NCBI RefSeq assembly: GCF_003994415.1
Contig: NZ_CP034689.1
Span: 3,162,001 to 3,226,000, forward strand
Reading direction: 5' to 3'
Origin: Achromobacter spanius
GTDB lineage: Bacteria > Pseudomonadota > Gammaproteobacteria > Burkholderiales > Burkholderiaceae_B
Length of the DNA: 64,000 nucleotides
Shown here piece by piece: positions 52,346-61,180 of this stretch. Under the pieces are notes generated by a model. It saw only the letters and a program-made list of their open reading frames with translations, had not been told where the DNA came from and searched no databases. Each line of letters opens with the position of its first letter. Position 1 is the stretch's first letter. The translations under genes and the position numbers were made by a program.

Positions 52346-53857
52346 TACGTTACCCGCCGACCCGCCCTTGGCGGCGTCCGGCGGCACCGTCACGATGGAT
52401 GTCAACGACGGGTCCGCCGGCTTCAGCGCCGCCAGGTTCGGTCGCGGGCGTTGCAGTTCGGCATTGCCCGCAAACGCCTGTTCCATGCCTAGCGCCGCCT
52501 GCAGCACCTCGCGGTCGCCTCGGAAGCGCCCCACGATCTGCATGCCGAAGGGCATGCCCAGATGGTCGCTGCCGCAAGGCAGGGTCAGGGCAGGGTGGGT
52601 GGTCAGCGTGATCACATACGTAAGCGCCAGCCAGCGGTAGTAGTTTTCCTGGCGGCGGCCGTTGATGGACTCGGCATACAACTGCGTCCACGGGAACGGC
52701 GAGACCGGCGTGGTGGGCGACAGGATCAGGTCGTAGTCGTCGAAGGCGCGCTGGAAACGCTTGATCAGCCGCGTCTGCTCGGCCTGCGCCCAGGCGCAAT
52801 CCTTCAGGCTCATGGCCGCGCCCATTTCGAAGTTGGCGCGGCTGTTGGGGCCCAGGCTGCTGGGGTCTTTCTCGTAGGCGTCGCGCATGCCGGCCACGAA
52901 GGCCTCGGCGCGCAGCACGTCAAAGCAGCGGTGGGCGTCGCCAAAGTCCAGGTCGATGGGATCACAGGCGGCGAACAGGTGGCGCATGGCCGCGATCTTG
53001 GCGCGGAAGGTGGCGCGGATGCCGTCGTCCACATCGCACACCCCGAAATCTTCGGTATAGGCCACGCGCAGGCGGCCCAGGTCGGCGGTGCCGGGGGTCA
53101 GGAATTGCAGCGGGTCCAGCGGGTAGCTGAGCGGGTCGCCGGCGTCGGGGCCGGCGCTGGCCGCCATTTGCAGGCAGGCGTCGGCCACCGTGCGGCCCAT
53201 CGGGCCCACCACCGAGATCGGCGTCCAGCCCAGCAGCTTGCGCACGCTGGGCACCACGCCAGGCGATGGCCGAAAGCCCACCACACCACACTTGGACGCC
53301 GGAATGCGCAACGAGCCGCCGGTGTCAGACCCGGTGCAGAGCGGGAACATGTCGGTGGCCAGCGCGGCGGCCGAACCGCCCGAGGACCCGCCCGCATTCA
53401 GGTTGGGGTTGAACGGGTTGCCGGTGGCGCCCCACACGGTGTTGCGCGAATTGGCGCCCGCGCCCATCTCGGGCACGTTGGTCTTGGCGGCCACGATGGC
53501 GCCGGCGCGGCGCAGGCGCGCCACCAGCGTCACGTCTTCGGTCGGCACGTGGTCACGGTAGATCTGTGAACCAAAGGTCGTGAGCAAGCCAGCGGTGGGT
53601 TCCAGGTCTTTCACGCCCAGCGGCAGGCCGTGCAAAAGGCCCAGCGTGTCGCCCGCCATCACCGCCTGTTCGGCGGCGCGCGCTTCGGCGCGGGCCCGCT
53701 CGAACGCGGTGGCGGTCACGGCGTTGATGTAGGGGTTGACGGCCTCGACGCGCGCAATGCACGCCTCCAGCAATTCCACGGGCGAGAGTTGGCGCGCCCC
53801 GATCAGGCGCCGCAACTCCACCGCGGACAAGGTGACGAGCGTATCGTCCAGTGCCAT
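52334..53857 (-). CDS. Amidase signature family hydrolase
   Basis: A 507-residue serine amidase. The Ser-cisSer-Lys signature is intact: the lysine in GLPLGVKDLEPT near 82 and GGSSGGSAAALATD near 155-170, followed by TGSDTGGSLRIPASKCG. Family members hydrolyse small or aryl amides, including gatA-like enzymes, but no GatB/C partner is near. It lies 11 bp downstream of a Bug receptor gene in the dsdA operon, suggesting an amide or amino-acid-derived substrate. Confidence 0.92.
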   Translation of the reverse strand: MALDDTLVTLSAVELRRLIGARQLSPVELLEACIARVEAVNPYINAVTATAFERARAEARAAEQAVMAGDTLGLLHGLPLGVKDLEPTAGLLTTFGSQIYRDHVPTEDVTLVARLRRAGAIVAAKTNVPEMGAGANSRNTVWGATGNPFNPNLNAGGSSGGSAAALATDMFPLCTGSDTGGSLRIPASKCGVVGFRPSPGVVPSVRKLLGWTPISVVGPMGRTVADACLQMAASAGPDAGDPLSYPLDPLQFLTPGTADLGRLRVAYTEDFGVCDVDDGIRATFRAKIAAMRHLFAACDPIDLDFGDAHRCFDVLRAEAFVAGMRDAYEKDPSSLGPNSRANFEMGAAMSLKDCAWAQAEQTRLIKRFQRAFDDYDLILSPTTPVSPFPWTQLYAESINGRRQENYYRWLALTYVITLTTHPALTLPCGSDHLGMPFGMQIVGRFRGDREVLQAALGMEQAFAGNAELQRPRPNLAALKPADPSLTSIVTVPPDAAKGGSAGNVSAV

Positions 53858-53868
53858 GAAAGCTTCCT

Positions 53869-54855
53869 TTAATCGATCTTGATGTTGGCGCGCTGCGCAA
53901 CGTCGCGCATCTGCGGCAGTTCCTTCTGGATCAGCGCTTCGCCGTCGGCGGCGCTGGAGAAGGCCGCTTCAAACCCCTGCGCTTCCAGGCTCTTGCGCAC
54001 GTCCGCCGAACCGACCGTGGCGCGCAGGGCGGTTTCAAGTTTAGTCTTCACGTCGGCGGGCAGGCCGCGCGGGGCGGCGATCATCAGCCAAGTGTCCATG
54101 GCCACCGACGGGTAACCCTGTTCGGCAAAGGTCGGCACGTCGGGCAGGAAGCTGGACCGGGCGGGGGCCGACACGGCCAGCACGCGCACCTTGCCTTGCT
54201 TGCTTTGCGGCAGCGCGGCCGCCACGGTGTCGACGGAGAACGGAATCTGGCCGCCGATCAGGTCGGTCATGGCGGGAGCACTGCCCTTGTAGGGCACGTG
54301 GATCATCTTGATGTCGGCGGCCGACAGGAAGGCTTCGCCGACAAAGTGCGCGGTGGTGCCAGCGCCAAACGAGCCATAGGCAGGCGGTTCATTGCTGCGT
54401 TCCTTGGTGTAGGCCACCAGTTCCTTCAGGTTCTTGACCGGCACCTCGGGGTTGGCCAACAGCGCCAGCCCGGTACGGCCCACGATGCCGATCGGCTCGA
54501 AGCTCTTGACCGGGTCGTAGGGCAGCTTTTTCTGAATGGCGGGGTTGACCGTGAAGGTGGTGCCGGAGCTGACCAGCAAGGTGTAGCCGTCAGGCGCGGC
54601 CTTGGCCACGAAGCCGGCGCCGATTGCGGTGCCCGCGCCCGCGCGGTTTTCCACCACGATGGTCTGGCCCAGTTCCTGGCCCAGTTTTTGTGCGATGACG
54701 CGACCCAGCACGTCGGTGGCGCCACCGGGCGGGAAGGGCACCACCAGGGTGACGGGGCGCGTCGGGTAGGCGTTCTGCGCGCTGGCCACGGCGGGCACGG
54801 CGAAAGCGCCGGCCAAGGCGACGGAAAGGGCAATCAAGGAAGTCTTCATGATCAT
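53869..54855 (-). CDS. Bug-family periplasmic solute-binding receptor
   Basis: A 328-residue tripartite-tricarboxylate-transporter-type receptor (TctC/Bug), a family strongly expanded in Bordetella and Achromobacter. The signal peptide is cleaved near VASAQN. Typical features are YPTRPVTLVVPFPPGGATDV, the ligand loop PDGYTLLVSSGTTFTVNP and VPYKGSAPAMTDLIGGQI. No membrane TctAB genes are adjacent. ATG 54855 overlaps the dsdA stop by ATGA; ATG 54849 is equally possible. The ligand may be a D-amino acid or amide, judging only from the neighbours. Confidence 0.92.
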   Translation of the reverse strand: MIMKTSLIALSVALAGAFAVPAVASAQNAYPTRPVTLVVPFPPGGATDVLGRVIAQKLGQELGQTIVVENRAGAGTAIGAGFVAKAAPDGYTLLVSSGTTFTVNPAIQKKLPYDPVKSFEPIGIVGRTGLALLANPEVPVKNLKELVAYTKERSNEPPAYGSFGAGTTAHFVGEAFLSAADIKMIHVPYKGSAPAMTDLIGGQIPFSVDTVAAALPQSKQGKVRVLAVSAPARSSFLPDVPTFAEQGYPSVAMDTWLMIAAPRGLPADVKTKLETALRATVGSADVRKSLEAQGFEAAFSSAADGEALIQKELPQMRDVAQRANIKID

Positions 54856-56252
54856 GCTCGACAAGAGTGGTGGAGGGAGGGCGCGTCGGTCGGCGCCTGG
54901 GGGGTTGCCGCGAGTCCATGCCCGCGGTTCAGAAATCGGTCGTACTCTTCGGCCGGCACGAACAGCCCGCCGGTGGTCCAGGCCAGATGCGTGGCGTGCG
55001 GCATGTGCGCCAGCAGCTTGCGTTGGCGCAGCCATTGCTGGCCCGCGATGCTGCCCAGCAACAGGCGCGGCCCGGAAAAGCCCGCGGCGGCCGACGGCTC
55101 GATGCGCAAGCCTTCGCTGTCATGCAAGCGCGCCAGGTCGGCATGAAGCGTGTCGTCAGCCACCGTGTAGACGCCTGCCAGCAACCGGCCGACGGCCTCG
55201 TATGCCAGTTCAGAGGCGCGCGGCACGGCCAGGCCATCAGCCTCGGTCTGGTTGGTCAGGCCGATGTCGTAGACGGACGGCGGCACCGGCACGCCGGGCA
55301 ATTCCCCATTGCCGGCCATCATGCGCAGCAGAAAGCAGGGCGACTGCACCGGCTCGGCAAAGAAGCAGTGCACATGCGCGCCGAAAAGCAGCGACAGCCC
55401 GAAGGCAATGCCGCCCGGCGCGCCGCCCACTCCGCACGGCAGGTACACAAACAGCGGATGCTCGGCGTCCACCACGATGCCGGCCTGCGCAAGCTGGTCA
55501 CGCAGCGCCAGGGCGGCGGCCGCATAGCCCAGAAAGAGCGAGGCCGAGCGTTCGTCGTCAACAAAGTAACCGTGCGGATCGGCCTCGACCTGGCGGCGGC
55601 CGGCCGCCACGGCTTTTTCGTAATCGCCCTGATGCTCGACCACTTCGACACCCCGGGCACGCAGGCGCGCCTTCTTCCATTCCTTGGCGTCCGAGGACAT
55701 GTGCACGGCGGCACGAAACCCCAATGCCGAGGCGATCACGCCAATAGACAGGCCCAGGTTGCCGGTCGAGCCCACGGCCACCTGGTATTGCGCAAAGCAA
55801 GCGCGCGCCTCTGGCGTGCCTAGCTTGCTGTAGTCGTCGCCGGGCGCGATCAAGCCGCGTTCCAGCGCGAGTTTCTCGGTGAATTCCAGCACTTCATGAA
55901 TGCCGCCACGCGCCTTGATCGAACCGGCCACGGGCAGCGCGTGATCGGCCTTTAACCACAAGCGCCCCGATGTCGCCGGCAAGCCCAGCGCCTGTTGCAT
56001 CGCGGCGGCTTCCAGCAGCGGCGATTCAATCACACCGGCCGACGCTTCCAGTTCCGGAAACAATTGCGCCAGCAACGGAGCAAACCGCGCAAAGCGGTCG
56101 TGCGCGGCTTGCACGTCGGCCAGGCTGAACGGCGCGGCGGCCAGAGCGCGGGCGCCCGCCGCGGCCTTGCCGGAACGGGTCCACAACGTGGGCCGCGCGG
56201 CGCGCAGGGCTTGCAAGGACAAAGAGGAAACAGCAGCGTGGGACGGGGGCAT
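54852..56252 (-). CDS. dsdA: D-serine ammonia-lyase (DsdA)
   Basis: A PLP enzyme of 466 residues converting D-serine to pyruvate and ammonia. The Schiff-base lysine is in PVAGSIKARGG near residue 112. AVGSTGNLGLSIGVIASALG forms the phosphate-binding loop. FVYLPCGVGGAPGGIAFGL and the downstream FFAEPVQSP are family-typical. It is first in a three-gene operon with a Bug receptor and an amidase, and diverges from a LysR regulator with a palindrome between them. Confidence 0.93.
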   Translation of the reverse strand: MPPSHAAVSSLSLQALRAARPTLWTRSGKAAAGARALAAAPFSLADVQAAHDRFARFAPLLAQLFPELEASAGVIESPLLEAAAMQQALGLPATSGRLWLKADHALPVAGSIKARGGIHEVLEFTEKLALERGLIAPGDDYSKLGTPEARACFAQYQVAVGSTGNLGLSIGVIASALGFRAAVHMSSDAKEWKKARLRARGVEVVEHQGDYEKAVAAGRRQVEADPHGYFVDDERSASLFLGYAAAALALRDQLAQAGIVVDAEHPLFVYLPCGVGGAPGGIAFGLSLLFGAHVHCFFAEPVQSPCFLLRMMAGNGELPGVPVPPSVYDIGLTNQTEADGLAVPRASELAYEAVGRLLAGVYTVADDTLHADLARLHDSEGLRIEPSAAAGFSGPRLLLGSIAGQQWLRQRKLLAHMPHATHLAWTTGGLFVPAEEYDRFLNRGHGLAATPQAPTDAPSLHHSCRA

Positions 56253-56344
56253 GAATACGGTTGCAAAATGAAAAACGTCATCGAACGGTCACATCCTAGG
56301 CGGGGCCTTAGCGTTGCGGCAATATGCGTTGTTAGAATTGTTCG

Positions 56345-56359
56345 TTGCGCTTAACGCAA
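56345..56359. promoter_or_regulatory. LysR-type operator TTGCGCTTAACGCAA
   Basis: A perfect inverted repeat (TTGCG-N5-CGCAA) that also fits T-N11-A. It lies 16 bp before the lysR start and 93 bp before the dsdA start. Confidence 0.6.
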
Positions 56360-56375
56360 ACCAAGGGGAAACCCG

Positions 56376-57284
56376 ATGAACGTGCAAGTCCTGCAAGAAA
56401 TGGCCGTTCGCTACTTCCTGGAAGTGGCGCGCTGCGGCTCTGTCAGTGTGGCGGCCGAAAAGCTGGACGTGGCGCCATCGGCGGTCAGCCGCCAGATTGC
56501 AAGGCTGGAACGCGAGCTGGGCACCTTGCTGTTCGAGCGCCGATCGCGCGGCATGACCCTGAACGCCGCCGGCGAATTGCTGGCCGCCCACGCCAAGCGC
56601 GCGCAGCAGGACGTGGAGCGCGTCTCCGGTGAAATCATGGGCCTGCGCGGCCTGCGCCAGGGCCTGGTGCGCGTCGTCTGCACCGAAGGCTTCGTGCACG
56701 ACGTGGTACCGGCCGCCATCGCGGAATTCCGCAAGCAATACGCGGGTATCCGCTTTACGCTGGAGGTCTGTTCGCAGCGCGAAGTGCCGGCGCGGGTGCG
56801 CGATGGCGCGGCCGACATCGGCATCACCCTGGGCCTGACCTCGCACCGCGACATGCAAGTGGAGCTGCGCATGCCCGCGCCCGTGCGCGCGGTAGTGGCC
56901 GCCGACCATCCGCTGGCGTGCCGCGCCGACGTATCGCTGGCGCAATTGATGGCCTATCCGCTGGCGCTGCCCGACGCCGATTCCACCTTGCGGCAATTGA
57001 TCGACATCAGTTGCAGCCGCCAGCAATTGCAGTGCGAACCGGTGTTCTCCAGCCGCAGCGTTGACGCGCTGGTGGCCTTTGCCGGGGCAGGTGGCGGCGT
57101 GGCGTTCTGTGGCGAACTGGCCATCCGCTATCGGCTACGCGGCAAGCTGGTGGTGGCGGTGCCGCTGCGCGACCGCGAAATGAACGAACGCCATTTTGAA
57201 GTGCAGACCCTGGCCGGGCGCGTGCTGCCGGAAGCGGTCAAGGCGTTTATCGCCAGCTTGCGCACGCAGTTGGATGCGGAATGA
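56376..57284 (+). CDS. LysR-family regulator (probable dsdA operon activator)
   Basis: A 302-residue regulator. The helix-turn-helix covers about residues 15-60 (SVSVAAEKLDVAPSAVSRQI), and the substrate-binding domain about 95-295. AGGGGA precedes the ATG. By position and by the shared palindrome it probably controls dsdA-Bug-amidase and itself. In E. coli a LysR protein (DsdC) plays this role for dsdA, but orthology is not established here. Confidence 0.92.
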   Translation: MNVQVLQEMAVRYFLEVARCGSVSVAAEKLDVAPSAVSRQIARLERELGTLLFERRSRGMTLNAAGELLAAHAKRAQQDVERVSGEIMGLRGLRQGLVRVVCTEGFVHDVVPAAIAEFRKQYAGIRFTLEVCSQREVPARVRDGAADIGITLGLTSHRDMQVELRMPAPVRAVVAADHPLACRADVSLAQLMAYPLALPDADSTLRQLIDISCSRQQLQCEPVFSSRSVDALVAFAGAGGGVAFCGELAIRYRLRGKLVVAVPLRDREMNERHFEVQTLAGRVLPEAVKAFIASLRTQLDAE

Positions 57285-57347
57285 CCCTATAGGAACAAGC
57301 AGCGCCAGGCGTATGATTTCAGCCAGAGGACCCGCACCGGCCTGACG

Positions 57348-57364
57348 GCGGGCAGCCAGCCCGC
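57348..57364. terminator. Possible hairpin between convergent lysR and methyltransferase genes
   Basis: GCGGGC (57348-57353) and GCCCGC (57359-57364) flank AGCCA. It lies in the 188-bp convergent gap. It has no T-tract, so only weak support. Confidence 0.3.
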
Positions 57365-57472
57365 GCGCCAGCTTTGCCTATCACGGCTTCGCATCGTTCC
57401 ATCCGCTTTCCATGCGCCGGAGCGAAAAGGCGTCGCGCCATGCACCATCTGCTGCTTGCTGCCTGCTTTCGG

Positions 57473-58324
57473 TCACCGACGGGTGATCACGATTTCCAGG
57501 TATTCGCTGGGCACCACCACCGTCGAGTCGCCAGAGCGATTGAACCGGTCTATTTGTGCCAGCAGATCGCTTTCCAGAGCGGCCTGCGCGGCCGGTTCCA
57601 GCATGGAAAATGCCTTGAGGACCGGGCCGTAATAGTTTCTGAAGACCTGCACGAAATGCGCCGGCGAGAGATAGCGGAACACGAAGTGCCGCGCTTCCAC
57701 CTGGATCGCCGAGGCATGCGCGCCAAACATCTCGTCGATGCGTGCGCGGGTGCCCCACAGCGCCGGCGATTTCACGCCGGCCGGTGGCGGCACATGCTTG
57801 CCGATGGTCTTGAAAAGCTGTCCCACGAAGCTCTCCGGCGTCCAGTTGGCCAAGCCGATCTTGCCGCCCGGCCGGCACACCCGCACCAGTTCAGCGGCCG
57901 CCTTGTCCTGGTCGGCCGTGAACATCACGCCGAAGGTGGACAGCACGGCGTCAAAGCTGCCGGTCGGGAAAGGCAGGGCTTCGGCATCGGCCTCCTGGAA
58001 TTCGATCTTCAGCCGTTCAGCGGCGGCGCGTTCGCGCGCGCGGCTCAGCAGCGTCGGCACATAGTCGGTCGACACCACCTCGCACCAACGCCGTGCGGCG
58101 GCCAGCGACGCGTTGCCGTTACCGGCCGCCACATCAAGGACTTTCTGCCCGGCGCGCACATCAAGGGATTCGCACAGTTGCTCGCCCACGATCTGAAGCG
58201 TGGTGCCGACAACGGCATAGTCACCGGAAGACCAGGTGGCTTGCTGGCGGGTCTTCACGGCGGCAAGGCTGGGCGGGGCGGAAGTTGGCGCGTCGGCAAC
58301 GGCGGCAATATCGGATGCGGACAT
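57473..58324 (-). CDS. Class I SAM-dependent methyltransferase
   Basis: A 283-residue methyltransferase. Motif I is VLDVAAGNGNASLAAA near 62-77, followed by VVSTDY, EADAEALPFPTGSFDAVLST and LVRVCRPGGKIGLANW. The arrangement is of the UbiE/Methyltransf_11 type acting on a small molecule; the substrate is unknown. GGAGA precedes ATG 58324. It diverges from a BTAD-type regulator, with 128 bp between them. Confidence 0.9.
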   Translation of the reverse strand: MSASDIAAVADAPTSAPPSLAAVKTRQQATWSSGDYAVVGTTLQIVGEQLCESLDVRAGQKVLDVAAGNGNASLAAARRWCEVVSTDYVPTLLSRARERAAAERLKIEFQEADAEALPFPTGSFDAVLSTFGVMFTADQDKAAAELVRVCRPGGKIGLANWTPESFVGQLFKTIGKHVPPPAGVKSPALWGTRARIDEMFGAHASAIQVEARHFVFRYLSPAHFVQVFRNYYGPVLKAFSMLEPAAQAALESDLLAQIDRFNRSGDSTVVVPSEYLEIVITRR

Positions 58325-58452
58325 GGTCTGTCTCCATCAAGGTTGGGAAAAAGCGTCGGCGAACATCGCCGGCACGGCGCCGATGCGCGGGCAGGGGCCC
58401 AACAAGGGCTTGCGTGTACGGTGCGATCGGCACTCAACCGTAGAGCGGTCAC

Positions 58453-60540
58453 GTGGAGGCAAGCGTGGTAGCGGGCGTGGAATCCGAGGCCGCGGGCGGG
58501 GAGGGGTTTCCCGAGGATGGTGGCGCCATTCGTATTCAACTGCTGGGGCCGACAACGATCAGCCGGGCGGGTGCGGTGTTGCCGTTGCCGCCCTCCCGCA
58601 AGCTGCGTGCGCTGGTGGCCTACCTGGCGCTGGCCTCGCACCCGGTTTCCCGCGCGCATTTGTGTGAACTGCTCTGGGACATTCCGAACGATCCGCGTGG
58701 CGAGCTGCGCTGGTGCCTCAGCAAGGCAAGAACCTTGCTGGACGATCCCGGCCACTCCCGCGTTCAGGCGGCGCAAGACAGCGTCACGCTGGACCTGCGC
58801 GATTGCCGTGTGGATGTCGTCGACATCGAACAGGCGATGCGACAGGGCATCAACCACGTCGGTACGGAACGGCTGCGCATGCTGGCGGCGCTGTTTGTCG
58901 GAGATTTCCTGGAGGGGTTGCAGATCCGATCCTGCCCGATGTTCGATAGCTGGCTGGTGGCGCAACGGCGGCGGTTCAGAGCCTGCCAGGCGGCGGTGCT
59001 GGAACACCTGGCCGTGACGCTGCCCGACGGATCCGAAGAGCGTTACGACAGCCTGGACAAGTGGCTGCGGCTTGCGCCGTTCGACCGGCACGCGCACGTG
59101 CGGATGCTGCAATCGCTGCACGCGCGTCAGCAACTGCGCGAAGGCGAAGAACACCTGGCCGCCGCAGTTCGGGCGTTTGAAGACGAAGGGCTGGATTGGC
59201 GTCCGTTGCGGGATGCATGGCGGCAGTTACGGCTGGCGCCGGCCGATTTTCTTCAGTCGCCCAATTCACCCGCGCCGCCCGAGCCCCCTGACCCGGCAGC
59301 AGCGCCCCACATCACAACGCTCGCGGCGGCGCCAGAAGCCGGCCAAGGCCAAACCCGGCGCGCGTCGATCGCGGTCATGCCTTTCGCGGATGCATCGGCG
59401 CGCAACGGGGTGCGGGGAGGGCTGGGCGATGGCTTGGCCTACGACATCATCACCCGCCTGGCCAAGCTGCGCAGCCTGTTCGTCATTGCGCAGGGCACGG
59501 TGTTCGCCCTGGACCAACGCAGCGTGGGGCCGGAAGAGGCCGGCCGGACGTTGAACGTGGACTTCGTGGTCAGCGGCTTGTTGCGCCGGCACGCCAGGCG
59601 GATCATCGTTGACGTGGCGCTTGTCCAAGCCCGGACTGCCCGCATCGTGTGGGCGGAAACCTTCGACCATGCGCTGGACGACGCCTTCGTGGCGCTGGAC
59701 GACATAGGCAACCGGATCGTTGCCTCGGTGGAAATCGAAGTGGAATCCGCCGAGCGCGATCGCGCCATCCTCACGCCACCCAATTCGCTGGACGCCTGGT
59801 CGGCGCATCATCGCGGCCTGTGGCACATGTACCGCTTCAACCAAGCTGACAACGCGCAGGCAAGACGTTTCTTTCAGATGGCGGTGCGGCTGGACCCGAC
59901 GTATTCCCGCGCGTACGCCGGGCTGTCGTTCACGCATTGGCAGGACGCTTTTCAACGCTGGGGCGAGCAGAACCCGGCTATGGAGCTGGCGTACCAAGCC
60001 GCAAGCCAGAGCTTGACCGCCGACGACCGCGACCCCGCCGCGCATTGGGCCATGGGGCGGGCGTTGTGGCTGCGCGGCAGCCAGGAGCCATCGCTGGCGG
60101 AATTGCAGCGCGCGGTGGACCTGAGCCCGAATTTTGCGCTGGGGCACTACACCCTGGGCTTCGTGCATTGCCAGTCGGGCGACGCGCAGGCGGCGATCGG
60201 GTCGTCCGATCATTCACGCCATCTGAGCCCCTTCGACCCCTTGCTGTTCGGCATGCTGGCCGTGCGCGCGCTGGCGCTGGTGCGCTTGGGGCGCGTTGAG
60301 GAAGCCGCTGACTGGGCAGTAAAGGCAGCCATGCGGCCCAACGCCCACCTGCACATTCTGGCGATTGCCGCGCATTGTCTGGCGCTGGCTGACAGGTTGG
60401 ACGAGGCGCTGGGGTTTGTGGCCTTGATTCATCAGGCAAATCCGGCGTACCGGGTGGCGGATCTTCTGAATGCGTTCCGGCTGACGGTGGATGCGGAGGG
60501 CTTGTTCAGGGTCGCGGCTGGGCGGATTGGGTTGGGCTGA
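58453..60540 (+). CDS. SARP-like regulator: winged helix, BTAD, TolB-like and TPR domains
   Basis: A 695-residue cytoplasmic regulator. About 28-105 is an OmpR/SARP-type winged helix (SRKLRALVAYLALASHPVSR, LCELLWDIPNDPRGELRWCL). About 110-260 is a BTAD helical domain. About 300-420 is a TolB-like N-terminal fold (SIAVMPFADASA, GDGLAYDIITRLAKL), as seen in CadC/adenylate-cyclase-type regulators. About 460-690 is TPR repeats. The start is GTG 58453. It is divergent from a methyltransferase gene, its most likely target. The signal is unknown. Confidence 0.85.
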   Translation: MEASVVAGVESEAAGGEGFPEDGGAIRIQLLGPTTISRAGAVLPLPPSRKLRALVAYLALASHPVSRAHLCELLWDIPNDPRGELRWCLSKARTLLDDPGHSRVQAAQDSVTLDLRDCRVDVVDIEQAMRQGINHVGTERLRMLAALFVGDFLEGLQIRSCPMFDSWLVAQRRRFRACQAAVLEHLAVTLPDGSEERYDSLDKWLRLAPFDRHAHVRMLQSLHARQQLREGEEHLAAAVRAFEDEGLDWRPLRDAWRQLRLAPADFLQSPNSPAPPEPPDPAAAPHITTLAAAPEAGQGQTRRASIAVMPFADASARNGVRGGLGDGLAYDIITRLAKLRSLFVIAQGTVFALDQRSVGPEEAGRTLNVDFVVSGLLRRHARRIIVDVALVQARTARIVWAETFDHALDDAFVALDDIGNRIVASVEIEVESAERDRAILTPPNSLDAWSAHHRGLWHMYRFNQADNAQARRFFQMAVRLDPTYSRAYAGLSFTHWQDAFQRWGEQNPAMELAYQAASQSLTADDRDPAAHWAMGRALWLRGSQEPSLAELQRAVDLSPNFALGHYTLGFVHCQSGDAQAAIGSSDHSRHLSPFDPLLFGMLAVRALALVRLGRVEEAADWAVKAAMRPNAHLHILAIAAHCLALADRLDEALGFVALIHQANPAYRVADLLNAFRLTVDAEGLFRVAAGRIGLG

Positions 60541-60601
60541 GGCGCCAGCGCCGCAAGGCGGATGTCATCAAAGTGAACGAAAACCGTTACTAGACTCAAT
60601 A

Positions 60602-60620
60602 GATAATGGTTATCATTGCC
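60602..60620. promoter_or_regulatory. Fur box upstream of the sigma factor
   Basis: GATAATGGTTATCATTGCC matches the Fur consensus GATAATGATAATCATTATC at 14-15 of 19 positions. It lies 44 bp before the sigma-factor start. Iron repression of this signalling cassette is inferred. Confidence 0.75.
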
Positions 60621-60664
60621 GTTCCCTGGCGGCCAAGTCGGGTTGAAACTTTGGAGATCCACCC

Positions 60665-61180
60665 ATGTCCAGCACCGACGCGACCGTGCACCGTCGAACG
60701 GAGACGCTATACGCCGAACACCATACGTGGCTGGCGGGATGGCTGCGCCACCGGATGGGAGGCGAGGACGTGGCCGCCGACCTGGCGCACGACACCTTCC
60801 TGCGCGTACTGACGGCCAGGGAAGCGCCCACGCTGCTGGAACCCCGCGCCTTTCTGGCCACCATCGCGCGCCGTCTGCTGGCCAACCACTATCGGCGCGA
60901 GAGCATCGAAAGGGCCTACCTGGAGACGCTGGCGACCCTGCCCGAGGCGCAATGTCCCAGCCCCGAAGACCGCAAGCTGGTGCTGGAAACGCTGTGCGCC
61001 ATTGACCGGGCGCTTGAGACCCTGCCGGCCAAGGCGCGGGAAGCCTTCTTGCTGTCACAACTGGAAGGCCTGAAATATGACGACATCGCCGCGCGCCTGG
61101 GCGTCACGACGCGGACCGTGGGTAACTATATGGTGCGCGCGGTGCAGGTGTGCTTTTTTGCCCAGGAGCAGCCGACGTGA
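60665..61180 (+). CDS. FecI-type ECF RNA polymerase sigma factor
   Basis: A 171-residue extracytoplasmic-function sigma factor. Region 2 (DLAHDTFLRVLTAREAPTLL, about 38-60) is followed by FLATIARRLLANHYRRESIE. Region 4 (LEGLKYDDIAARLGVTTRTV, about 130-155) is the -35 recognition helix-turn-helix. It should direct transcription of the downstream receptor when that receptor binds ferric siderophore. The stop overlaps the fecR start as GTGA. Confidence 0.94.
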   Translation: MSSTDATVHRRTETLYAEHHTWLAGWLRHRMGGEDVAADLAHDTFLRVLTAREAPTLLEPRAFLATIARRLLANHYRRESIERAYLETLATLPEAQCPSPEDRKLVLETLCAIDRALETLPAKAREAFLLSQLEGLKYDDIAARLGVTTRTVGNYMVRAVQVCFFAQEQPT

